Source of the DNA: a virus
DNA length: 22,342 nt
Virus record (IMG/VR): IMGVR_UViG_3300030451_000638
Location: 1-22,342 of that record
Direction: 5' to 3' (one strand)
Position numbers and translations under genes: made by a program. How positions within the stretch are numbered: position 1 is the first letter of the stretch; each line of letters starts with the position of its first letter. Below, in pieces: positions 13,867-19,504 of this stretch. The notes below the pieces were generated by a model. It did not search any database and was not told the origin of the DNA. It saw nothing but the letters and a program-made list of their open reading frames with translations.

Positions 13867-14330
13867 TAACCTGCGTCTAGCGTACCTAATGCTCTACGAA
13901 TCTCTCTGAGTTCTTCAAAATCTTTTTTCTTTGTACCACCATCATACCCCCAAGCGTACCCTTCATCAATCATTTGTTCATTGAGTGATATCTCAGCATC
14001 GCCAATATATAACCAACCAAGAAGCCTACCATACTTACCCATGCCACCTTTGAGTTCAGTTCGTATAACGAGTTCATCATCTCCATCGATTGCTCCCTCC
14101 AATTTTTCTTTCATCCAGTTTGTAGCATCTAATCCCAATGCTTTCTCTTCAAGATCTCTTGTTCTCTTCTCTGGTGTATCAACTCCTGCAATTCTAACTC
14201 TTTCTTTCTTGTATAAGTCAAACCCAAGATCAATGGTGACATCAATAGTATCGCCATCAACAACACGATTAATCTCCGTTACTCTGAAGTTGTAGCAGCT
14301 CTTCCTGCTCGGTGGGGTCATTGCTCCCAT
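13866..14330 (-). CDS. Staphylococcal-nuclease-like (SNase) endonuclease
   Basis: This 154-residue SNase-fold nuclease has the active-site set known from Staphylococcus nuclease: 'VVDGDTIDV' (metal-binding Asp), 'RVRIAGVDTPEKR' (the Arg, Asp-Thr and catalytic Glu in VDTPE) and 'GKYGRLLGWLYI' (the second catalytic Arg, in KYGR). It is a Ca2+-dependent family cutting DNA or RNA. No signal peptide is seen, so it probably acts in the host cytoplasm. AAGGAG lies 7 bases before the ATG at 14330. A second ATG three codons later is possible. The first 62 bases overlap a 53-residue membrane protein gene in another frame. It lies directly before gp17, so a role in DNA processing during packaging or in host DNA breakdown is conceivable but unproven. 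Confidence 0.9.
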   Translation of the reverse strand: MGAMTPPSRKSCYNFRVTEINRVVDGDTIDVTIDLGFDLYKKERVRIAGVDTPEKRTRDLEEKALGLDATNWMKEKLEGAIDGDDELVIRTELKGGMGKYGRLLGWLYIGDAEISLNEQMIDEGYAWGYDGGTKKKDFEELREIRRALGTLDAG

Positions 14331-14430
14331 CAGACATCTCCTTATAAGCCATTCTAAGTATATAGTAGATATACCAAGATACCGCTACGAGGAGTATTGC
14401 AATCATCCAGATTACACCCCAGACAATCAT
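14269..14430 (-). CDS. 53-residue single-span membrane protein overlapping the nuclease gene
   Basis: The frame starts at an ATG that overlaps the stop of the preceding 54-residue gene (CAATGATT). It encodes a hydrophobic N-terminal helix, MIVWGVIWMIAILLVAVSWY followed by IYYILRM (about residues 2-26), then a polar tail with 'SDGSNDPTEQEELLQLQ'. It would be a one-span inner-membrane protein with a short soluble tail, probably cytoplasmic since positive residues follow the helix. Its last 62 bases overlap the SNase gene in a different frame, and its own codons carry the nuclease ribosome-binding site (AAGGAG). The function is unknown; a lysis accessory or membrane anchor role is possible. Confidence 0.7.
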   Translation of the reverse strand: MIVWGVIWMIAILLVAVSWYIYYILRMAYKEMSDGSNDPTEQEELLQLQSNGD

Positions 14431-14591
14431 TGCCAATATTCATCTAAAACATCAAACACTCTATTAAGATATTCGTTTGCTCCTTGACACTCCCATTCTC
14501 CTTTCTCTCCAATCTCACACTTGTAATGTAGTTCTCTTTTAAGTTGCATAAGTCTATTAGTCATTGCTACTTTATCCAGTCTACCGTTCAT
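14427..14591 (-). CDS. 54-residue conserved hypothetical protein
   Basis: The start is set at the ATG at 14591 (MNGRLDKVAM) because AAGGAGG, a near-perfect Shine-Dalgarno, lies 6 bases before it. The upstream extension to 14624 would need to start inside the previous gene. The protein is charged and mostly helical ('MTNRLMQLKRELHYKC', 'ANEYLNRVFDVLDEYWQ'), with two cysteines around 'EKGEWEC'. It resembles short cyanophage proteins of unknown role from this area (recollection only). The stop overlaps the ATG of the membrane protein that follows. Confidence 0.75.
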   Translation of the reverse strand: MNGRLDKVAMTNRLMQLKRELHYKCEIGEKGEWECQGANEYLNRVFDVLDEYWQ

Positions 14592-14592
14592 C

Positions 14593-14751
14593 TTAGTCCT
14601 CCTTAATACAGTATTCAGCAGCATGAGGATTATTAAAACCTTCTAAGTCTTCTCTTGCTTGCTTTATAGCAGTGAATGCATCGTCTGCATATTCGCAGAT
14701 TTCATGCATATCGTGTTGGTTATCGTGATAACCTACGGTATAATGGGACAT
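14593..14751 (-). CDS. 52-residue small protein, unknown function
   Basis: The frame reads MSHYTVGYHDNQHDMHEICE..., ending HAAEYCIKED. It is rich in histidine and acidic residues, with an amphipathic helix 'DDAFTAIKQAREDLEG' in the middle. GGAG lies 11 bases before the ATG. A promoter-like GATAAATA is found 24 bases upstream. The stop is separated by one base from the ATG of the next gene, whose Shine-Dalgarno lies in its last codons. Similar short proteins beside the terminase occur in cyanomyoviruses as far as I recall. No function is assigned. Confidence 0.72.
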   Translation of the reverse strand: MSHYTVGYHDNQHDMHEICEYADDAFTAIKQAREDLEGFNNPHAAEYCIKED

Positions 14752-14775
14752 GATAGTTTCAACTCCATTTCCCAG

Positions 14776-14783
14776 TATTTATC
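14776..14783 (-). promoter_or_regulatory. Putative late promoter GATAAATA
   Basis: GATAAATA lies in the 68-base gap between the 73-residue gene and the 52-residue gene, about 25 bases before the ATG at 14751. It has the full ATAAATA core. It would start a transcript for the small genes, the nuclease and gp17. Confidence 0.6.
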
Positions 14784-14819
14784 TACATTCTCTGTATTTT
14801 TGGATGTACTGTTAGAGTA

Positions 14820-15041
14820 TCAAAGCAACTCTCTTTTAGATGTTTTGAAATACTTATTAATGATATCAATTTGATCTTGATACTTAGCAATCATATCTAA
14901 TTCTTGTTCAATTGCCTCGACTATATTTGAGTGCTCACCAATACCTGCAGGATTAGTAAGATACACTTCTACATTAGCAACATGCTTTTGGATATCTCCT
15001 TGGGCGTGTGCCAGCAGTGCTTTGATTAATTGTTCTCTCAT
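14820..15041 (-). CDS. 73-residue conserved helical hypothetical protein
   Basis: The ATG at 15041 (MREQLIKALLAHAQGDIQKH) is preferred over a TTG two codons upstream. The protein reads as three helices with a short loop: 'NVEVYLTNPAGIGEHSNIVE' in the middle, then 'AIEQELDMIAKYQDQIDIINKYF', probably a coiled-coil hairpin. I recognise it as a protein widely conserved near gp17 in cyanomyoviruses, always of unknown function. No Shine-Dalgarno is visible. The upstream gap contains TATAATATATA, too degenerate to call as a promoter. Confidence 0.78.
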   Translation of the reverse strand: MREQLIKALLAHAQGDIQKHVANVEVYLTNPAGIGEHSNIVEAIEQELDMIAKYQDQIDIINKYFKTSKRELL

Positions 15042-15071
15042 ATACAATATAGTTTTACTGTATATATTATA

Positions 15072-15467
15072 CTACATCTTGTAGTTTTCTGTCTTCTTAG
15101 GTGACTCAGCAATAATTTTTAATGGTGCTTGTTCTATAATAATAGTCTGTGTAGGACCACCATTCTTACCAACGCCATTAGCACCAGGTGGCATTTTCAT
15201 AGTACCATCGCCTTTCTTAGAAGCCGTTTGAATTCCAAAACTAGCTAAAACTCCTGTGAAAACCGAAGCTATAAAAGTTGGATCTATCTTTTGTTGTGGT
15301 ACACCTGGTATAGCAACATAATTTAAAGTTAGTATTCCACCACTCCAAACTAATACACCAAGTCTCACAAAGGTAGAGATAATCGCTGCTTGTTCGTCTT
15401 CATCTGGTAATATTTTCTCTTTTATCTTACCAATAATTCCTTTAGGTGCTTCTTTCTTTTCTGTCAT
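15072..15467 (-). CDS. Two-helix membrane protein, holin candidate
   Basis: This 131-residue protein has a charged N-terminus (K/E-rich, residues 1-26), a hydrophobic stretch at about 28-53 ('IISTFVRLGVLVWSGGILTL'), a short proline-rich loop, a second hydrophobic stretch at about 63-82 ('PTFIASVFTGVLASFGIQ') and a polar, glycine- and lysine-containing tail. Size, two spans and flanking charges fit class II holins, and its place in the late cluster fits expression at lysis. It is nothing like T4 holin t in sequence, and no endolysin is adjacent, so the role is inference. A CTAAATA promoter-like element overlaps the end of gp16, 23 bases before the ATG. Confidence 0.82.
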   Translation of the reverse strand: MTEKKEAPKGIIGKIKEKILPDEDEQAAIISTFVRLGVLVWSGGILTLNYVAIPGVPQQKIDPTFIASVFTGVLASFGIQTASKKGDGTMKMPPGANGVGKNGGPTQTIIIEQAPLKIIAESPKKTENYKM

Positions 15468-15488
15468 GATTTCTTCTAGAAGGCACTT

Positions 15489-15911
15489 TTATTTAGAGTT
15501 TCCCATCTCTTTGAGCATTTTCTGCAACTCTGCAGTGCTACCAACGAACATAGCATTGTTTGTTACATTAGTTGTTCCTTTAGATTTTGTCTCATCAATA
15601 TCTTTTAACTTCTTCTGTAGATCTAATAATTTATCAGTGGTATCAGCAACACTCTTAAGAACTTGTCCAGCAACTTCAAATGCTCTTGGAGATTGTGTCT
15701 CGTCTGCTAACTCCATAATACCATTAAGAGTCTCCTGCCCCTTTTCAATTAGAGAATAGAGATTGCCTCTGGTATATTCATAATCTTTATCAAGTTCTTT
15801 ACTAACATCCCTTGTTGAAAGTTCTGATTTAACTTCAGGTGTAGCAGTAACTTCCACATCAATACTATTAGTATTTAATGCTTTATCTATAGATCCAAAA
15901 TCTTTTTTCAT
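15489..15911 (-). CDS. 16: Terminase small subunit gp16
   Basis: This 140-residue homologue of T4 gp16 (164 residues) forms a ring that recognises concatemer DNA and stimulates the gp17 ATPase. Shared features with T4 are the 'DYEYTRGNLYSLIEKGQETL' stretch, the helix with 'ADETQSPRAFEVAGQVLKSV' (T4 has NADSPRHMEVFATLM), the coiled-coil 'TTDKLLDLQKKLKDI', and the C-terminal 'NNAMFVGSTAELQKML' (T4 NATVFMGSPTELMDEI). The ATG is 1 base after the stop of the preceding gene. In T4 gp16 and gp17 are adjacent and overlap; here six small genes or proteins separate them. Confidence 0.93.
   Translation of the reverse strand: MKKDFGSIDKALNTNSIDVEVTATPEVKSELSTRDVSKELDKDYEYTRGNLYSLIEKGQETLNGIMELADETQSPRAFEVAGQVLKSVADTTDKLLDLQKKLKDIDETKSKGTTNVTNNAMFVGSTAELQKMLKEMGNSK
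15490..15496 (-). promoter_or_regulatory. Putative late promoter CTAAATA
   Basis: CTCTAAATAA overlaps the final codons and stop of gp16 and lies 23 bases before the ATG of the two-helix membrane protein. It has the same core as the element behind the gp23 terminator. Because it overlaps the constrained end of gp16, chance cannot be excluded. Confidence 0.4.
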
Positions 15912-15912
15912 G

Positions 15913-16179
15913 TCAACACTTCCATTTTCTAAGTGCTAATGCTTTACGAGTAGGTTCACCATTGGGTTTTTTCATAGGTCCTTTTACACCACCCATACGA
16001 GCACAGAAAGATCTCTTCCTAGGTCCTCCCTCAGGTTGTGGTGCTTTTAAATCAGAACCAGGATTTTCTCTCTCATATGATTTTCTACCTTTCTCATTTA
16101 ATCCTCCTGATTTGTTTTTACCTTCCTTCCTCTGCCATGCAGCAGATTTAGCTTCGGTAATAAATTCATCAAAAGTCAT
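15913..16179 (-). CDS. DUF6321-type small basic protein
   Basis: This 88-residue, strongly basic protein has the signature of the domain known as DUF6321: 'KSGGLNEKGRKSYERENPGS' followed by 'RKRSFCARMGGVKGPMKK' and 'PTRKALALRKWKC'. The N-terminal 'TFDEFITEAKSAAWQRK' is an added amphipathic helix. The family is frequent in marine phages and has no established function to my knowledge; the density of K/R and G suggests nucleic-acid contact (inference). It starts on an ATGA overlap with the gene before it and ends 1 base before gp16, so it is likely co-translated with the small terminase. Confidence 0.85.
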   Translation of the reverse strand: MTFDEFITEAKSAAWQRKEGKNKSGGLNEKGRKSYERENPGSDLKAPQPEGGPRKRSFCARMGGVKGPMKKPNGEPTRKALALRKWKC

Positions 16180-16424
16180 TTTTTGTCTCCAATGGATTCT
16201 GATCCACCAACAGCAAAAGGATTGTATTTTGCTCTGGCTAATCTAAACATCTTCTCATGTATAGTTATATTATCTTCTTCGTCTACACCAGGAGGTTGAT
16301 ACTCACATGGCATAGTATCGATAGGGTCTTCTTCTCTAATAGGCATAAGATCTAGGGGGTTAATTTTATCATCGAACCAAGCATCGTAGGGAACATTCTC
16401 TCTTGCAGGTGCGAAATAGGTCAT
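16176..16424 (-). CDS. 82-residue acidic hypothetical protein
   Basis: This is an acidic, proline-rich protein ('WFDDKINPLDLMPIREEDPI', 'YQPPGVDEEDNITIHEKMF') ending in 'ARAKYNPFAVGGSES'. It lacks membrane segments and obvious domains. It overlaps gp15 at its start and the DUF6321 gene at its end by ATGA junctions, which supports real translation. Comparable proteins lie between gp15 and gp16 in cyanomyoviruses as far as I recall. No function is assigned; a short structural or packaging accessory is possible. Confidence 0.78.
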   Translation of the reverse strand: MTYFAPARENVPYDAWFDDKINPLDLMPIREEDPIDTMPCEYQPPGVDEEDNITIHEKMFRLARAKYNPFAVGGSESIGDKK

Positions 16425-17221
16425 ACATCCTCTCTTCTTGTTGGACTATATTGTTTACTATCGAAGAACATAGTAGACTCCTCACTAAATCCAAAGTCAT
16501 CATCTGGTTCTGCATCAACAGGATCTGGAGTTGCAGTATACCTCATTTCACGCTTCGCATTTTGTTTATCAGTATTTGTATAGTAATCAACTTGAACCTT
16601 ACGGATGATTCCATCTGTAGATTCTGCAATAGGACCGAATAGATAGGTCTTTGCACTAAATGTCATAGTATACATCAATACTCTACGAGTACTAAAATCT
16701 CCTTCATATTCATCTGTAAAAGATATATTCTCCAGAACAACTGGTATATCTCGTTTTTCACCAATAGAACTTACTAAGTCTACTGTAATATTAAATGCAG
16801 GTTGAAAGAAAGGAAGAATTTGTTCTACGATCTGCAATGCATCATCATTCAATTTACACATAATGTTAAGTTCAAACCCAACATTATACGGAACAGGAAG
16901 ATAAACTTTTTTTACTTTATCAGCACCATCCAGTGCTTTATAAGTTTTAGTAACAGAAGTTTTTCTTGTTGCATCATATGACAAGTCAGTCATTTCAAAT
17001 GACATTCTTGGTAATGATATTGCAGTTGGTTTATTCAGTTCCTGTAACTGTTCTAATCTTGCAAGAAACTTTGCCCTAGGACCATATGCCAAAGGAACAT
17101 TAAGATCACTAATTACTTTACCATCCTTGTCCTGTTTTTGAACATGAATTTCATTAAAAAGTGTCCCGAAGGATATGACAGTCCTTCTTAATATTTCGTG
17201 ATAAAAATAGGTGCCTAACAT
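16421..17221 (-). CDS. 15: Tail sheath stabiliser / tail completion protein gp15
   Basis: This 266-residue homologue of T4 gp15 (272 residues) caps the sheath and tube and joins the tail to the neck proteins gp13/gp14. The N-terminus 'LGTYFYHEILRRTVISFGTLFNEIHVQKQDKDGK' (in pieces) matches T4 'FGYFYNSSFRRYATLMGDLFSNIQIKRQ'. 'VPLAYGPRAKFLARLEQL', 'LPRMSFEMTDLSYDATRKT' and 'VPYNVGFELNIMCKLNDDALQIVEQILPFFQP' follow as in the family. The ATG shares its A with the gp14 stop (TAATG). The C-terminal 40 residues are acidic and variable. The gene is intact. Confidence 0.95.
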   Translation of the reverse strand: MLGTYFYHEILRRTVISFGTLFNEIHVQKQDKDGKVISDLNVPLAYGPRAKFLARLEQLQELNKPTAISLPRMSFEMTDLSYDATRKTSVTKTYKALDGADKVKKVYLPVPYNVGFELNIMCKLNDDALQIVEQILPFFQPAFNITVDLVSSIGEKRDIPVVLENISFTDEYEGDFSTRRVLMYTMTFSAKTYLFGPIAESTDGIIRKVQVDYYTNTDKQNAKREMRYTATPDPVDAEPDDDFGFSEESTMFFDSKQYSPTRREDV

Positions 17222-18648
17222 TAATAATTACCAAATGGATTAGTCTCTGCAAAATCAATGATCTCATCTGCCTCAAGTTCAAACTCATCATTAGATGTGT
17301 AAGCACTAGTGGTGTCAACACCAGTGTGTGATAGAACTTGGTATCTAGCAGACGAAGCAGTTCCAGTTATGTACTCACCAGGAGTGAATACACCATTATT
17401 TATTGACAACTTCAGTTTTCTCTCTATTACATTCCATTCTTTAACATATGCTTCTGTTCCAGACTCAGATCCAAGAACTCTTTCATTATAGAAATATGTT
17501 CCAACTCCAGTAGAAATTGGAGAACCAATTGTGATAGTAGGAGTTCCCTCATAACCACTACCAGCATTGCTAAGATAAATTCTACTTAATTTATCACCTT
17601 CAAGAGTAGCAATAGCAGTTGCTTGTACTTGACCAGGTTTACTACCTACAGTTCCTGTAGTTCCAATGGCAACATTTGATGGATGTTGAATAGTTATGAT
17701 AGGTGGTTGAATATAATTATTACCAATAGAAGTAATACGAATAGAAGTAATACCACTACTTGTCAAAGATGCTGTAGCAGCAGCACCTACGCCTGGTCCT
17801 CCGAAAGTAATTGCTGGAGCCTCTGTATATGCAAAACCTGGATTTTGTAGTACTACAGAATCCACAGAATATAGACCAGACCTTGATGTGTTGAAGGCAA
17901 ATGCACCAGCTCTACTTGAAGTAACACCAGCAGGAGAGGGTGCGATTGTGACAGAGGGTGCGGAAGTATAGTTATATCCGTCATTGTTAAGTGTGATGAA
18001 TTGTAGGGCACCTTGAGATGCAAAGGAATCAACTATTGCAATAGCAGTTGATCCGATACCTGCCATAGCAACTGTGGTTACCTCTCCCTCATCATCAACT
18101 CTTTGATCTATTACAGCAACATTTGTATCAATGTATTCATCCTCATAACGGAATAGTTCACATTGAAGTTCATAGATATAATTCTTACCAAGTTGGTAAA
18201 AAGGATTTTCAAACTCTACATGTTTGATTTCAAAAAGTCTTTCTCCTAATGGAAAATATATTAGATCACCTTCTTTAGGTCTAGTACCAAACATGATCTC
18301 AGTTCCAGCATTCTTTGGATCATGAGTAACAATAAATGGTGCTACAAAATCTTCATATCTTTCTCGTGATATAGTTAGTGTAATCTCATTTTCTAGATTG
18401 ACACCAAACTTAGTCATAATATCACTACCTTTAGCATACCCTTCATAATTGTTTAGGTATGCTTCAATAACATAAGCATCATTAAATTTAGATGATTGAA
18501 CTTCTCCAAGCACATCATCAGTTTCAATCATTTTTCTGGGTAGATAATAAACATCTATCCCAAATATTTTCAAGTGCTCGTCAATTAATTCTTGAACAAG
18601 TTTTTGTTCAGTGGGCGAACCTTGAAGAAAGAATGGATTAAGTGCCAT
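17221..18648 (-). CDS. 14: Neck protein gp14 with a repeat-containing insertion
   Basis: This is the neck protein that works with gp13 to close the filled head and accept the tail. The N-terminal 180 residues ('LNPFFLQGSPTEQKLVQELI', 'DEHLKIFGIDVYYLPRK', 'FENPFYQLGKNYIYELQCEL') and the C-terminal end ('DEIIDFAETNPFGNY') fit T4 gp14 (256 residues). This protein has 475 residues: between about 195 and 385 lies an insertion with four copies of a 'Y...P.ITI' unit, at 225-235 (YNYTSAPSVTI), 273-282 (AYTEAPAITF), 311-320 (NYIQPPIITI) and 366-374 (YEGTPTITI), each preceded by N/G-rich turns. Such units are typical of phage beta-stranded fibre domains. The ATG follows the gp13 stop by 1 base. Confidence 0.92.
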   Translation of the reverse strand: MALNPFFLQGSPTEQKLVQELIDEHLKIFGIDVYYLPRKMIETDDVLGEVQSSKFNDAYVIEAYLNNYEGYAKGSDIMTKFGVNLENEITLTISRERYEDFVAPFIVTHDPKNAGTEIMFGTRPKEGDLIYFPLGERLFEIKHVEFENPFYQLGKNYIYELQCELFRYEDEYIDTNVAVIDQRVDDEGEVTTVAMAGIGSTAIAIVDSFASQGALQFITLNNDGYNYTSAPSVTIAPSPAGVTSSRAGAFAFNTSRSGLYSVDSVVLQNPGFAYTEAPAITFGGPGVGAAATASLTSSGITSIRITSIGNNYIQPPIITIQHPSNVAIGTTGTVGSKPGQVQATAIATLEGDKLSRIYLSNAGSGYEGTPTITIGSPISTGVGTYFYNERVLGSESGTEAYVKEWNVIERKLKLSINNGVFTPGEYITGTASSARYQVLSHTGVDTTSAYTSNDEFELEADEIIDFAETNPFGNY

Positions 18649-18649
18649 A

Positions 18650-19504
18650 TCATCCTATCATATCAAGTGGAGGTAATTCGTAATCTGTCATCATTTTTTC
18701 TTCTATCCTTTGTATTTCCATTACAGCATCTTCATATATTTGTCTACCATTTAATTCAATTCCACCAGGAAGTTTAACTCCTTGGAACTTAGTTAAATTA
18801 GTACCCCATTGTTTTTTAACTGCTTGAGTAAAATATCTTTTGATGAAGTAATCATTATAGACTCCACTATAATTAGCAGGATCCATAATTCTATGACAAT
18901 TTAAGATTATGTATGTACCTTCTGTCATTGATCCCCAATCAATATCAAGATATAACTTTCCATTTCTCTTATTAAATCTAGTTGGTTTTTCTGTAGATAG
19001 TAGGAAATCAATGTCCTCTAGATAGGTCTTAGTCATTGCATAACTTAGAAGTCCACTATATCCAAGATTAAATGCAACATCATTCAGGAACAATTGATAT
19101 TTGAAACTGAACATATTGTTTGATATAAAACTAGCATCGAAAACAAATACTCTTTCTATACCAATAACAGAATCTGGTAATGGAAATTCACTTTGATTCT
19201 CTTCCCAATTAAAAGATAAAGTTGTATTAGCAGAACCTACAATATTACTAGTTGTAGTTGTTGTAGTAATACCTAATGACTCACTACCACCTCTTGCCCT
19301 TCCACGCTTTATATCGTCAGCAGTAATTTTATATTTCAAATAAACTCTTTCTACACCATCAAAATGGCGTTCATAAAAAAGTTGTAATGTATCATCAAGA
19401 GCATCTTCCACTTGCTCATCAGCAACATTAATTTCTAATACAGGGGCACCAAGTTGTCTAAGAGCGTAGTCTTTCAACTCCTCTCTTGTGGTCGGTTTTG
19501 CCAT
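18650..19504 (-). CDS. 13: Neck protein gp13
   Basis: This 284-residue homologue of T4 gp13 (309 residues) is a head-completion/neck protein that binds below the portal. The N-terminal 'TTREELKDYALRQLGAPVLE' and 'VADEQVEDALDDTLQLFYER' followed by 'HFDGVERVYLKYKIT' are strongly characteristic of cyanomyovirus gp13. Later come 'FVFDASFISNNMFSFKYQ' and a C-terminal half with 'DFLLSTEKPTRFNKRNGKLY'. The ATG shares its A with the stop of the upstream fibre gene (TAATG), and gp14 follows after 1 base, so the three are read from one message. Confidence 0.94.
   Translation of the reverse strand: MAKPTTREELKDYALRQLGAPVLEINVADEQVEDALDDTLQLFYERHFDGVERVYLKYKITADDIKRGRARGGSESLGITTTTTTSNIVGSANTTLSFNWEENQSEFPLPDSVIGIERVFVFDASFISNNMFSFKYQLFLNDVAFNLGYSGLLSYAMTKTYLEDIDFLLSTEKPTRFNKRNGKLYLDIDWGSMTEGTYIILNCHRIMDPANYSGVYNDYFIKRYFTQAVKKQWGTNLTKFQGVKLPGGIELNGRQIYEDAVMEIQRIEEKMMTDYELPPLDMIG

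Noticed and set aside
14592-14624. Eleven-codon N-terminal extension of the 54-residue protein
   Set aside because: It would overlap the previous gene, and the strong AAGGAGG favours the ATG at 14591.
17397-17405. CAATAAATA on the minus strand inside gp14
   Set aside because: It is identical to the element before gp18 but lies in coding sequence about 176 bases before gp15. Without transcript data it is more likely chance in AT-rich DNA.
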